DNA of 64,000 nt, taken from the NCBI RefSeq assembly GCF_001269385.1, contig NZ_CXOO01000015.1, forward strand, positions 124,001 through 188,000, written 5' to 3'. The stretch's first letter is position 1, and each line of letters opens with the position of its first letter. The translations under genes and the position numbers were made by a program. This DNA is from Limnohabitans sp. DM1. Lineage in GTDB: Bacteria; Pseudomonadota; Gammaproteobacteria; Burkholderiales; Burkholderiaceae_C. A model generated the notes under the pieces. The model was not told the DNA's origin. It made no database searches and saw only the letters and a program-made list of their open reading frames with translations. Shown here in pieces: positions 41,467 to 52,959 of the stretch.

Positions 41467-42289
41467 GCAGGCTGTAGACCTGCTCGCGCTCGGGGTCGTT
41501 GAAGATTTCGTGGTACATGGCCTCAAAGCAATGCGCCTGCACCACCTCTGCGGGCGCTGAGTGGGCAAAGGCCGCACTGGCGCCAGCTTGCACCAGGTGA
41601 TCATCGCCCGCATACAGCAGCAAGGTGGGCACCGACCAGTGCGCAGCTTCTTCGACGGTGCGCGTGCCTTGCGACAAAACCCACGCGGCCAGCCCAGTCG
41701 AAATGCGCCGGTGCACCAACGGGTCGGCCTTGTAGGCCTTCACCTCGGCCGCATCCCGCGCGACAAAGTTGGCATCCAGCCCGTTGTTCACACACAGGTG
41801 CGGGGCCAGCTTGGGCAAGGTGGCCAGCAAGAGTTTTTGCACCGCGTTGGGTGACGCCCCGAGTGCGGGGGACGACAGCACCGCCGCGTCCACAGGGCGC
41901 AGCTGCTCGGCCGAGGCGCGGGCCACCACCAGGCCGCCCATGCTGTGGCCCAGCAGCACCAGCGGCAAGTCGGCGCTGTGTGGGCGCTGGCGCGTGGCGT
42001 CGATCACGCGACCCAGATCAGCTTGCAGGCTGCCGGGGCGCAGCATGTCGCCGCGTGAGCCCGCAGATTGGCCATGGCCTTGCTGGTCGTAAGCGCGAAC
42101 GATGAAACCCCAGCTGCGCAATTGGGCAGCCAGTTCACCATAGCGCCCGGCGTGTTCACCCAGGCCGTGCACCAGCACCACGGTGCCCAACGCTGGGGTG
42201 TCGCTCGGCACCGGCCAGTCATAGACCGCCAGCGTGCCCGCTTCGCCTTGTAATTCAGACCGCGTGGGCTGCAGGGGCGCGGCGCTCAT
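41432..42289 (-). CDS. Alpha/beta hydrolase, monoacylglycerol lipase-like
   Basis: 285 residues. VLVHGLGEHAGRYG near residue 38, nucleophile GHSMGG, late Asp in LLYAGDDHLVQ and His in MYHEIFND fit the Ser-Asp-His triad of monoacylglycerol lipase-like (LDH1/PldB) enzymes. The start overlaps the stop of the M20 peptidase gene (ATGA at 42289-42286), so the two are coupled. Confidence 0.87.
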   Translation of the reverse strand: MSAAPLQPTRSELQGEAGTLAVYDWPVPSDTPALGTVVLVHGLGEHAGRYGELAAQLRSWGFIVRAYDQQGHGQSAGSRGDMLRPGSLQADLGRVIDATRQRPHSADLPLVLLGHSMGGLVVARASAEQLRPVDAAVLSSPALGASPNAVQKLLLATLPKLAPHLCVNNGLDANFVARDAAEVKAYKADPLVHRRISTGLAAWVLSQGTRTVEEAAHWSVPTLLLYAGDDHLVQAGASAAFAHSAPAEVVQAHCFEAMYHEIFNDPEREQVYSLLKPWLLARFSA

Positions 42290-43767
42290 GGCATGCGCGC
42301 CATCACTTCGGCCACCGCCGCCGTGAGTTTTTTGGCATAGGGCACATGCAAAAACTCGTTGGGCCCGTGCGCGTTGCTCTTGGGTCCGAGCACGCCGCAG
42401 ACCATCATTTGTGCTTTGGGGAAACCGGCGCTGAGCATGTTCATGAGCGGGATGGTGCCGCCTTGGCCGATATAGCCCACGCCTGCACCAAAGTGTGCCT
42501 GGCTGGAGCTGTTCAGAGCCTGCTCGAACCACGGCAAGGTGTCAGGTGCGTTCCAGCCCGTCGCGCCGCCGCCGCTTTCAAAGGTGACTTTGGCCTGGTA
42601 GGGTGCGTTGTCTTCCAGCAAGGCTTTCATTTCGGCCACAGCTTGCGCGGCATCCACCAGCGGCGGCAGGCGCAGGCTCAGTTTGAAGGCGGTGTAGGGC
42701 CGCAGCACATTGCCCGCGTCTTTCAAGGCCGGAAAGCCTTCCGCCCCGGTCACGCTCAGCGTGGGCGTCCAGGTGCGGTTGAGCAGAGCTTGGGTCGGGT
42801 CGGTGGTCGTGGGCAGGGCAAAGCTGGTCGAGCCGCCGCAGTCGTAGTGCGCCCAAGGGAAGCGCTTGTACACCTCGTCGCCCAAAATGGCGGCTGTGGC
42901 CTGCGCTTGCGCGAGGCGCTCGGCAGGCACTTCGCAATGGAAGCTCGCGGGCAGCAGGCGGCCCGTGGCGCTGTCTTCGAGGCGGTCGAGCACCTGGCGC
43001 ATGATGCGAAAACTCGACGGCACCAGGCCCGAGGCGTCGCCCGAGTGGATGCCCTCGGTCAGCACTTGCACCTTGAGCGTGCCGCTGGCCATGCCGCGCA
43101 GGCTGGTGGTGAGCCACAGCTGGTCATAGTTGCCCGCGCCGCTGTCCAGGCAAATCACCAGGCCCACATCGCCCAAGCGGGTGCGCAGCGCGTCCACGTA
43201 GGGCAGCAGGTCGTACGAGCCAGACTCTTCGCAGGTCTCAATCAGGCCGACGATGCGCGGGTGCGGTGTCTTTTGGCTTTTGAGCGCCTGCACGGCCGCG
43301 ATGCTGGCGTAGACCGCGTAACCATCGTCTGCGCCGCCTCGTCCATAAAGCTTGCCGTCTTCGTACACCGGGGTCCAGGGGCCGAGGTCATTGCGCCAGC
43401 CATTGAACTCGGGTTGCTTGTCTAGGTGGCCGTACATCAGCACGGTCTGGCCCGAGCCCTCGCTGGCGGCGCGGGTGGCGGCTACTTCAAAAAACATGAC
43501 CGGTGTGCGGCCCGGCAGGCGAATGACCTCCAGTGTCAGGCCCTCCACCTTTTGCGCCTCGACCCACTGCGCGGCATTGCGCAGCACGGTTTCGATGTGG
43601 CCATGCGCGGCCCAGTCAGCGTCAAAAGCGGGCGACTTGGCGGGGATCTCGATGTAATTTTTCAGCTCGGGCAAGATGGTGCCGTCCCAGGCTTGGGTGA
43701 CGTCGTTCAGGGCGCGGGCGCTGTCGATCAGGTTGCCGGGCATTTCGCGGTGCAGGGGGGCGTTCAT
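42286..43767 (-). CDS. M20-family metallopeptidase
   Basis: 493 residues. Metal-ligand motifs YGHLDKQPEF (about 125) and GADDGYAVY, the catalytic ETCEESGS, and a later NEFLHVPYAKK. Similar to M20 dipeptidases/carboxypeptidases; the substrate is not known. It starts at 43767 with GGAGC(C) upstream and lies divergent from rcoM across 271 bp. Confidence 0.88.
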   Translation of the reverse strand: MNAPLHREMPGNLIDSARALNDVTQAWDGTILPELKNYIEIPAKSPAFDADWAAHGHIETVLRNAAQWVEAQKVEGLTLEVIRLPGRTPVMFFEVAATRAASEGSGQTVLMYGHLDKQPEFNGWRNDLGPWTPVYEDGKLYGRGGADDGYAVYASIAAVQALKSQKTPHPRIVGLIETCEESGSYDLLPYVDALRTRLGDVGLVICLDSGAGNYDQLWLTTSLRGMASGTLKVQVLTEGIHSGDASGLVPSSFRIMRQVLDRLEDSATGRLLPASFHCEVPAERLAQAQATAAILGDEVYKRFPWAHYDCGGSTSFALPTTTDPTQALLNRTWTPTLSVTGAEGFPALKDAGNVLRPYTAFKLSLRLPPLVDAAQAVAEMKALLEDNAPYQAKVTFESGGGATGWNAPDTLPWFEQALNSSSQAHFGAGVGYIGQGGTIPLMNMLSAGFPKAQMMVCGVLGPKSNAHGPNEFLHVPYAKKLTAAVAEVMARMP

Positions 43768-44038
43768 GGTGGGGGCTCCTCGGGGCGGCACAAAAGAAAA
43801 ACACTGTAGCGTGTTTGGGATCGGCTGACCACGGTGGGCATGCACACCAGAGACAGCCATGGATGCATCGCTGCAAATCCGGTGGGGGCAAGCAAGGGCC
43901 TGAATAGAACCCACTACCGGGGCGGACCGCAATCGTTGTTACAGTCTCGCCAACGCCCAACCGACCCACAGCCTTCGGACCTGCGGGGGGCTCACCCCTA
44001 CAACAAACCGCCAAACAGGCGGCGAAAGAGGCCATCGC
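43768..44038. other. Divergent promoter region between the M20 peptidase and rcoM
   Basis: 271 bases without a gene. Both flanking genes read outward, so it should hold both promoters. AGAGG lies eight bases before the rcoM start. No clear operator or hairpin was recognised. Confidence 0.45.
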
Positions 44039-44782
44039 ATGGACCCGAAAACCACCGCCAACCCGAGCCTGTACCTGTTTGAGAAGTTCGAGGCCGGGGT
44101 CATCCATCTGGATGCCCAGCGCAATGTGCTGGCCATGAACGACTTTGCCCGCCGGGTCTTGCCGGTGGACGAAAAACAGCCCTTCAACAAACTCGTCACC
44201 TCTTTCCACCCCGAGCGCTCCAAACCCAAGGTCAATTTTTTGCTCGACGAGGCTTCGGGCTGCCCCATGGCCAATGCGGTGCCGATGACCATGATCATCA
44301 ACATCCCCGAACAGGTGCTGCTGATCAAGGTCAGCCGTCTGGGCGATGTCAACGGCGAGACCACCGGTTTTGCCCTGGTGTTTTACGACGTCACATCGGT
44401 GGTCGGCCAGGAAATGCCAGTTGCCCAGCCGCCAGCGAAAAACATGCGCTTGTCGCGCATCCCGATGGTGGCCGATCAAAAAGTCTCGTTTGTGGACACC
44501 GCCGATGTGCTCAGCCTGGAGTCGCAAGCCCATTACACCCGCGTGCTCACGCGTGAGGGCTACCACTTTTGCAACCTGAGCATCGGCGATCTGGCGCTGC
44601 GCCTGGACCCGGCTCAGTTCATGCGAGTACACCGTTGTTTCATCATCAATCTGCAGTCCGTGCAGTCTTTGGGACGCGAGGGCAGCAAGACCCACGTTTT
44701 GCTGAAAGGTAAAAATACCCAGCGGATTCCTGTCTCTCGTGGTGAAGTCGCGCGACTGCGTGAAGCGCTGGGTCTGCGCTGA
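44039..44782 (+). CDS. rcoM: RcoM-like CO-sensing transcription factor (PAS-LytTR)
   Basis: 247 residues: an N-terminal PAS domain (about 10-120) and a C-terminal LytTR DNA-binding domain (about 140-245, ESQAHYTRVLTREGYHF and FMRVHRCFIINL). In RcoM-2 of Burkholderia xenovorans, heme is bound through His74, Cys94 and Met104. Here His57, Cys75 and Met85 keep the 10-residue Cys-Met distance and need only a two-residue gap between His and Cys. The gene lies 269 bp upstream of coxM. RcoM proteins activate cox genes when CO binds heme. Confident about the architecture; heme ligation is inferred. Confidence 0.88.
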   Translation: MDPKTTANPSLYLFEKFEAGVIHLDAQRNVLAMNDFARRVLPVDEKQPFNKLVTSFHPERSKPKVNFLLDEASGCPMANAVPMTMIINIPEQVLLIKVSRLGDVNGETTGFALVFYDVTSVVGQEMPVAQPPAKNMRLSRIPMVADQKVSFVDTADVLSLESQAHYTRVLTREGYHFCNLSIGDLALRLDPAQFMRVHRCFIINLQSVQSLGREGSKTHVLLKGKNTQRIPVSRGEVARLREALGLR

Positions 44783-44909
44783 GTGCGCCCTCCACAGTTC
44801 GGCATGCTTGGTTCCAGCTCCGGATGTGCGTTGCCGTACAGTGTTTTTGAGGGTCACGCTGGCACTTGGGACTTTCCCTGATTGCGAGACAGATAAAGCC
44901 TGATCAACT

Positions 44910-44967
44910 CATTTCGTGCTCTTCAAAGTGCATTTCGTGCAATAAATTGACCAATAAATGACGAAAT
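44910..44967 (+). promoter_or_regulatory. Candidate RcoM operator upstream of coxM
   Basis: CATTTCGTGC occurs at 44910-44919 and again at 44931-44940, exactly 21 bp apart (two helical turns). The inverted core ACGAAAT is at 44961-44967. Each direct copy contains TTCGTG, fitting the TTnnnG element reported for RcoM. The site is 85-140 bp upstream of coxM. The regulatory role is inferred. Confidence 0.55.
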
Positions 44968-45051
44968 CAAACAAAACCTGACTGCACGGTAGGAAAAAGA
45001 CTCTGCCTAATACTGGTCGCCTGTTTTCCAACAAAACTCAGGAGACCTTTG

Positions 45052-45915
45052 ATGATTCCACCGCGTTTTGAATACCACGCGCCCAAAACTGTGGGTGAGG
45101 CGGTTGCCTTGCTCGGCCAGTTGGGCTCTGACGCCAAGCTGCTGGCGGGGGGCCACAGCCTACTGCCCATGATGAAACTGCGTTTTGCGCAGCCCGAACA
45201 CCTGATCGACATCAACCGCATCCCCGAACTCAAGGGCATCCGCGAAGAAGGCGCCACCGTGGTGATCGGTGCGATGACGGTGGAAAACGAGCTGATCCGC
45301 TCCCCCATCCTGCAAGCCAAAGTGCCTTTGCTGTGCGAAGCGGCCCAACTGATCGCTGACCCGCAGGTGCGCAACCGCGGCACGATTGGCGGCGACATCG
45401 CCCACGGCGACCCCGGCAACGACCACCCCGCGCTGTCCATCGTGATCGACGCGTCCTTTGTGCTGGAAGGCCCGAACGGCCGCCGCACCGTGGCCGCTGA
45501 CGGCTTTTTCCTCGGCACCTACATGACGCTGCTCGAAGAAAACGAAGTCATGTGCGAGATCCGCGTGCCCGCATTCGCGGCGGGCACCGGTTATGCCTAC
45601 GAAAAGCTCAAGCGCAAAACCGGCGACTGGGCCACAGCCGGTTGCGCCGTGGTCATCCGCAAAAGCGGCGACCAAGTCAGCCATGTGCGCATTGCGCTGA
45701 CCAACGTGGCCCCCACCGCCCTGCGTGCCGAAGCCGCCGAAGCCGCGCTGCTGAACAAGCCCTTCAACGCCGCCAACGTGCAGGCCGCTGTGGATGCTGC
45801 GATTGCCATTTGCGACCCCGCAGAAGACCTGCGTGGCGACATCGAATACAAGACCGCCATGGCCGGTGAGATGGTCAAGCGGGCCCTGAACAAAGCCTGG
45901 TCGCGCTGCGCTTAA
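45052..45915 (+). CDS. coxM: Aerobic carbon monoxide dehydrogenase, FAD-binding medium subunit
   Basis: 287 residues, the length of known CoxM proteins. FAD-binding motifs AGGHSLLP (32-39) and TIGGD (111-115) are in place. It carries electrons from the iron-sulfur subunit to the respiratory chain. The ATG at 45052 has AGGAG seven bases upstream; a TTG one codon earlier is less likely. It is the first gene of coxM-coxS-coxL. Confidence 0.95.
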   Translation: MIPPRFEYHAPKTVGEAVALLGQLGSDAKLLAGGHSLLPMMKLRFAQPEHLIDINRIPELKGIREEGATVVIGAMTVENELIRSPILQAKVPLLCEAAQLIADPQVRNRGTIGGDIAHGDPGNDHPALSIVIDASFVLEGPNGRRTVAADGFFLGTYMTLLEENEVMCEIRVPAFAAGTGYAYEKLKRKTGDWATAGCAVVIRKSGDQVSHVRIALTNVAPTALRAEAAEAALLNKPFNAANVQAAVDAAIAICDPAEDLRGDIEYKTAMAGEMVKRALNKAWSRCA

Positions 45916-45932
45916 AGCATAAGGAAAACAAC

Positions 45933-46418
45933 ATGTCCAAAAAACTCGTCACCGTTTCCGTCAATGGCAAAAAAGAAGAAAAAGCCGTTGAACCACGCAC
46001 CTTGCTGATCCACTTTTTGCGCGAAGAACTCAACCTGACCGGCGCTCACATCGGCTGCGAAACCAGCCACTGCGGCGCTTGCACCGTGGACATCGACGGC
46101 CAATCGGTCAAGTCCTGCACCCACCTGGCGGTGCAGTGCGATGGCTCGGAAGTGCTCACCGTCGAAGGCCTGGCCAACAAGGGCGTGCTGCACGCGGTGC
46201 AAGAAGGCTTTTACAAAGAGCACGGCCTGCAATGCGGTTTCTGCACGCCCGGCATGCTGATGCGTGCCTACCGCTTCTTGCAAGAGAACCCCAACCCGAG
46301 CGAAGACGAAATTCGCCACGGCATGGCCGGCAACCTGTGCCGCTGCACCGGTTACCAAAACATCGTCAAAGCCGTCCAGTACGCCGCCAAAAAACTGCAA
46401 GAGCCCGTTGCGGCTTGA
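45933..46418 (+). CDS. coxS: Aerobic carbon monoxide dehydrogenase, [2Fe-2S] small subunit
   Basis: 161 residues. The plant-type cluster is bound by Cys42, Cys47, Cys50 and Cys62 ([12 protein letters not shown]) and the second cluster by Cys101, Cys104, Cys136 and Cys138 (QCGFCTPGM and CRCTGY). Electrons pass from the molybdenum site through these to FAD. AAGGAAAA precedes the ATG. Located 17 bases after coxM. Confidence 0.97.
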   Translation: MSKKLVTVSVNGKKEEKAVEPRTLLIHFLREELNLTGAHIGCETSHCGACTVDIDGQSVKSCTHLAVQCDGSEVLTVEGLANKGVLHAVQEGFYKEHGLQCGFCTPGMLMRAYRFLQENPNPSEDEIRHGMAGNLCRCTGYQNIVKAVQYAAKKLQEPVAA

Positions 46419-46447
46419 TGCGAACACCCATTTGATCGGAGACACAC

Positions 46448-48859
<2,412 letters not shown>

Positions 48860-48871
48860 TCAGGAATCATC

Positions 48872-49513
48872 ATGGAAGTCAAACTCGACAAACAATACCC
48901 GCTGGATGTGGACGCGGCACGGGCCTGGGCCCTGCTGACCGACCTGAAGGCGACTGCCAACTGCATGCCCGGTGCCGAAATCACCGAGCAGCTGTCCGAG
49001 ACCTCGTTCAAGGGCGGCGTCAAGGTCAAGGTCGGCCCGGCTGTGGCCCAGTTCGGCGGCACGGTCGACGTGATCGAAGCCGTGGCGGCCGAACGCAAGA
49101 TGGTCTTGCGCGGCAAAGGTGCGGACAAGGGCGGCTCGTCTGCCTCGATGGACCTGACGGCCATCATCACCGCCGACCCGGCCAACCCAGCGCACTGCGT
49201 GCTGAACGGCCAGGCCGCTGTGATCGTAAACGGCAAGTTCGCGCAGTTCGGCGGCCGCATGATGGTGCAGGTCTCTGACATGCTGCTGGCGCAGTTTGTT
49301 GAAAACTTCCGCCAGACTGCGCTGACCTTGCCTGCGGCCGAAGGCTCGCCAGCGGCTGCAACTGCTGCAACGGCTGCGGTGTCGGGCGGCGACGCTGCGG
49401 TGCCTGCACCCGCACCGGCCGCTCCCGTGGTGGCCCGCGAGATCAACGGCCTGGCCATCTTCTGGGCTTTGCTCAAGAGCTGGTTCGGTGGTTTGGTTGG
49501 CAAGAAAGCCTGA
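48872..49513 (+). CDS. coxG: CoxG, SRPBCC-fold membrane recruitment protein for CO dehydrogenase
   Basis: 213 residues: an SRPBCC/CoxG domain (about 1-150), an Ala/Pro-rich linker (about 150-185) and a C-terminal hydrophobic stretch (INGLAIFWALLKSWFGGLVG). CoxG anchors or recruits CO dehydrogenase at the membrane and has been linked to quinone delivery in related systems. AGGAA precedes the ATG. Twelve bases after coxL and two before coxD. Confidence 0.9.
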   Translation: MEVKLDKQYPLDVDAARAWALLTDLKATANCMPGAEITEQLSETSFKGGVKVKVGPAVAQFGGTVDVIEAVAAERKMVLRGKGADKGGSSASMDLTAIITADPANPAHCVLNGQAAVIVNGKFAQFGGRMMVQVSDMLLAQFVENFRQTALTLPAAEGSPAAATAATAAVSGGDAAVPAPAPAAPVVAREINGLAIFWALLKSWFGGLVGKKA

Positions 49514-49515
49514 GC

Positions 49516-50514
49516 ATGACGACGCCAGACCTGAGCGCCACCGCTGCCACCCCCGCTGAGCAAGTGCGCTTGCTGCGTGAGCGGCTGCAGCGCTCGGGTT
49601 ATCTGGCCGATGCCGACCTGGCCACCACCGTGTGGCTGGCGTCGGCCTTGCAGCGCCCGCTGTTGCTCGAAGGCGACGCGGGCGTGGGCAAAACCGCCTT
49701 GGCCACGGCCTTGGCCCAATCACAAAACGCCACCTTGGTTCGCCTGCAATGCTTTGAAGGGCTGGACCTGGCGCAAGCCGCTTACGAGTGGAACTACGGC
49801 CGCCAGTTGATTGCGATCCGCATGAGCGAAGCGGCCCAAAATAGCGGCAGTCATCACGGCGGCAGTCATGATGGCGCTGGCCGTGTGCGCGAGTCGGACG
49901 TGTTCAGCCGCGAGTATTTGCTCGAGCGCCCCTTGCTTCGCGCCATCAGCCAGACCGGCCCCTGTGTGCTCTTGATCGACGAGATCGACCGCGCCGACGA
50001 AGCCTTTGAAGCCTTCTTGCTCGAAGTGCTGGCCGAGTACCAAATCACCGTGCCCGAGATCGGCACCATCCGTGCCACCCACATCCCACAGGTGATTTTG
50101 ACGAGCAACGGCACACGCGAGCTGTCAGACGCATTGCGCCGCCGCTGCCTGTACCACTACCTCGATTACCCGACGCTGGCGCGAGAAATCGCCATCGTCA
50201 AATCCGCCTTGCCCGAGGCCGACACCCGGCTGGTGGAAGACGCGGTGCAATTCGTGCAGCGCCTGCGCCGCGAAGACCTGGCCAAGATTCCCGGCATTGC
50301 CGAGACGCTGGACTGGGTGCGTGCGCTGTTCCAGCTGCGCCACAGCCATTTGCCCGAAGACATGTCGGCCGTGCTGGGCACCCTGGGCTGCCTGCTCAAG
50401 ACCCGCGAAGACCGCTTTGTGATGGGCGCTGACCGCCTGCGCCAACTGGTCGAAGGCCGCCGCACCGTGGGTGTGGCCGAAAACGCCAACGAACAAGCCA
50501 AAGTGGCAGCATGA
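49516..50514 (+). CDS. coxD: CoxD, MoxR-type AAA+ ATPase for CO dehydrogenase maturation
   Basis: 332 residues. Walker A GDAGVGKT at 53-60, Walker B CVLLIDEIDRAD, and sensor-like VILTSNGTRELSDALRRRC. CoxD is needed for building the Mo-Cu-S centre, acting as a chaperone with CoxE. A His/Gly/Ser-rich insert at about residues 114-122 (SGSHHGGSHDG) between motifs is notable. A palindromic repeat separates it from coxE. Confidence 0.94.
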   Translation: MTTPDLSATAATPAEQVRLLRERLQRSGYLADADLATTVWLASALQRPLLLEGDAGVGKTALATALAQSQNATLVRLQCFEGLDLAQAAYEWNYGRQLIAIRMSEAAQNSGSHHGGSHDGAGRVRESDVFSREYLLERPLLRAISQTGPCVLLIDEIDRADEAFEAFLLEVLAEYQITVPEIGTIRATHIPQVILTSNGTRELSDALRRRCLYHYLDYPTLAREIAIVKSALPEADTRLVEDAVQFVQRLRREDLAKIPGIAETLDWVRALFQLRHSHLPEDMSAVLGTLGCLLKTREDRFVMGADRLRQLVEGRRTVGVAENANEQAKVAA

Positions 50515-50533
50515 CTGCACGACCCCACCCCGG

Positions 50534-50609
50534 TGCAGGAGCCCACCCCGTGGGCGATCGGGCGTGGCACACGCCCGTGAAACCATCGTCCACAGGATCG
50601 GTTCCTGCG
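50534..50609. repeat. REP-like family 1 repeat inside the cox run
   Basis: Arms CAGGAGCCCACCCCGTGGGCGAT and its diverged complement ending GGTTCCTG, with the GGGCGTGGCACACGCCC centre. It fills most of the 112-bp coxD-coxE gap. Confidence 0.8.
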
Positions 50610-50626
50610 TCAAAGAACGTGCTGCC

Positions 50627-51835
50627 ATGACCCCTGATCTGGCCGCACCGACCACCCCAGCGCAGGCCAAAGCGCCCTCAGAGCGGCTGGCCGGATTTGC
50701 TGCGCTCTTGCGCGAGCACGGCCTCACGGTGGGCGTGGCCGAGCAGCAGGCCATGTTGCAAGCCATGCTGTACTTTGGCCCTATGCACGAGCGCCCTTTG
50801 CAGGCCGCCTGGCGGGCCATTGCCTGCCACAGCCAGCGCGAATGGCAGCTGTGGTCCGATGTGTACGAGCGTTTTTGGCACCCCGAAAAACTGCGCGGCG
50901 GCGTCAAAGTCAGTGGCCAAACCCGGCCTAGCCGCAACCTGCGCCAAAGCGTGCAGGCCCTGCACGATCAAATGGACGCGGCCCACCAGCCCACCAGCCA
51001 ACCCGGCAACCCCAAAACAGCGCCACAGACTGCGGGCGACTCGGCATCGAGCCAGTTGGACGACCAAGACGCAGGCACGCCCCGCGCCCAAGGCGGTGCC
51101 AGCCGCACCGAAGCCTTGCACCAGCGCGACGGCCAGATGTGGATGCCGCAAGAACTCAGCGCCCTGCAAAGTCTGGCCCGTCAGATCACGGCCAAGCTGC
51201 AACCCCGCGCCACCCGCCGCTGGCGCGTGGCCCCACGGGGTCAGCGGCTGGATTTGCGCCAGACCCTGCGCCGCAGCGTGGGCTGGGGGGGTGAGTTGCT
51301 GCAACCGGCCTGGAAAGTCAAACGCGCCCTGCGCCCGCGCCTGTTCATCCTGGCCGATGTGAGCCGGTCCATGGAGTCGCACGCCGCGCTGTTTTTGCGC
51401 GTGGCCCGCGCTTTTGCCTTAGAGGCCGATGCCCGCGTGTTTGTGTTTCACACCCGGCTGGCCGAAGTCACGCCCTACATGCAGCGCGACACCCCCGCCA
51501 TTCAGGAAAAAGTGAACGCCGTCACCGCTGGTTTTGGTGGCGGCACCCGCATTGCCGCCAGCTTGCAAGACTTTGCCCGCCACCACGCCCGCGCCCAGCT
51601 CAACCGGGGTGCCCGTGTGTGGGTGTTCTCGGACGGCTTTGACACCGATGGGCCAGAATTTTTGAGCGCGGCGCTGCAGGAGGTGCGCGCACGCGGTGCC
51701 CGCATCACCTGGTTTCACCCCACGCGCCAGGTGCCTGCCGCTGGGGCCTTGCAGCGAGCGCGTGCCATGATTGATCGCTTTGTGCCCCTGGCCAGTTTGG
51801 CCGACTTGGCCGTTGCCCGCCATGTGCTGCACTGA
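50627..51835 (+). CDS. coxE: CoxE, VWA-domain protein for CO dehydrogenase maturation
   Basis: 402 residues. A helical N-terminal part, a Gln/Ser/Ala-rich linker (about 120-165), and a VWA domain with MIDAS residues DVSRSM (about 246), GGGTRIAAS and VFSDGFDTDG. CoxE partners the AAA+ ATPase CoxD. The ATG at 50627 follows a palindromic repeat; the start is chosen to match the VWA-family N terminus. Stop is 24 bases before the coxF start. Confidence 0.93.
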   Translation: MTPDLAAPTTPAQAKAPSERLAGFAALLREHGLTVGVAEQQAMLQAMLYFGPMHERPLQAAWRAIACHSQREWQLWSDVYERFWHPEKLRGGVKVSGQTRPSRNLRQSVQALHDQMDAAHQPTSQPGNPKTAPQTAGDSASSQLDDQDAGTPRAQGGASRTEALHQRDGQMWMPQELSALQSLARQITAKLQPRATRRWRVAPRGQRLDLRQTLRRSVGWGGELLQPAWKVKRALRPRLFILADVSRSMESHAALFLRVARAFALEADARVFVFHTRLAEVTPYMQRDTPAIQEKVNAVTAGFGGGTRIAASLQDFARHHARAQLNRGARVWVFSDGFDTDGPEFLSAALQEVRARGARITWFHPTRQVPAAGALQRARAMIDRFVPLASLADLAVARHVLH

Positions 51836-51859
51836 CATTTGATATCCAAGGAGAACGCC

Positions 51860-52957
51860 ATGAACCGCAACGAATGGATCACCCAGGCCGGCCGCTTGCA
51901 AGCCGCCGACCAGCCTTTTGCGCTGGTCACGGTGCTCAGCGCCCAAGCGCCCACTTCGTGCAAGGCGGGCGACAAGGCAGTCGTCACGCCCGACGGCCAG
52001 ATTCACGGCTGGATCGGTGGTGGCTGTGCCCAACCGGCGGTCATCAAGACCGTGCGCCGTGCTTTGCTCGACGGCCAGCCGCGCAAGATCCGCATTGCCC
52101 CCTCAGACGAAAGCGCCGAGCGCGATCTGGGCGATGTGCTCGAATTTGGCATGGCCTGCCACTCGGGCGGCACGCTCGAATTGTTCATTGACCCGGTCAT
52201 GCCCCCGGCCATGTTGACCGTGGTGGGCGACTCGCCCGTGGCGCGTGCTTTGGTGGGCCTGGCCCCCCGTGTGGGTTTGCGCGTGGCGGTGGTGGCACAG
52301 GGCGCACAGGCCGCTGATTTTCCCGATGCCGACACGGTGCTGAACAGCGACGAGGCCTCGGAAGTGAGCGCCCGTCTGTCTTCACCCTTTGTGGTGGTGG
52401 CCACACAAGGCCGCCGCGACCTGCAAGGCCTCAAAGCCGCGCTGGCCCTGCAGCCGCAAGGCCTGTGGTTTGTGGCCAGCGCCCGCAAAGCCGACGTGTT
52501 GTTCAATACCTTGGTGAGCAGCGGTGAAGACCCAGCGGCCGTCGCCCGCATCGTGGCCCCGGCAGGCGAGTTCATCGGCGCACAAACGCCCGAAGAAATC
52601 GCTTTGTCGGTACTGACTTCGGTGGTGGCGGCGCGGCGCGGGCGTGAGCCTGTGGTGCCTAACGCTCCTGCGGCTCAGGCTGCTTTGACACCGTCCATGG
52701 CTTCTTCAACAGTTGCTGCATCTGCTGCTGTGTCAACTTCTTGCTGCTCAACAACTTCGGCCACCGAGCCCAAAGAGGCCGCCAAGTCCAAGGCCCTTGC
52801 GCCGGTGGCGGCCAGCACTTGCTGCGGGGGGTCCAAACAGGCGGCAGACCAAGCCGCTGCCACGGCTTCAGATGCCGGCCCGAGCCGGACCGTCGAGCCT
52901 GCATTGGCCCTGGCGGCTGTGCCAGCATCGGTCAAATCTTCTTGCTGCGGAGGCTGA
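51860..52957 (+). CDS. coxF: CoxF, XdhC/CoxI-family maturation factor with Cys-Cys tail
   Basis: 365 residues. An XdhC-type N-terminal domain (WIGGGCAQPAV near 51-61, MACHSGGTLELFI near 98-110) is followed by a Rossmann-like domain. The last 80 residues form an Ala/Ser/Thr-rich tail with three Cys-Cys pairs at 295-296, 321-322 and 362-363, the last two in CCGG. XdhC-type proteins bind or sulfurate the Mo cofactor; CODH also needs copper. A Cu-binding or sulfur-relay role for the tail is inferred. AAGGAGAACGCC precedes the ATG. Confidence 0.9.
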   Translation: MNRNEWITQAGRLQAADQPFALVTVLSAQAPTSCKAGDKAVVTPDGQIHGWIGGGCAQPAVIKTVRRALLDGQPRKIRIAPSDESAERDLGDVLEFGMACHSGGTLELFIDPVMPPAMLTVVGDSPVARALVGLAPRVGLRVAVVAQGAQAADFPDADTVLNSDEASEVSARLSSPFVVVATQGRRDLQGLKAALALQPQGLWFVASARKADVLFNTLVSSGEDPAAVARIVAPAGEFIGAQTPEEIALSVLTSVVAARRGREPVVPNAPAAQAALTPSMASSTVAASAAVSTSCCSTTSATEPKEAAKSKALAPVAASTCCGGSKQAADQAAATASDAGPSRTVEPALALAAVPASVKSSCCGG

Positions 52958-52959
52958 AT

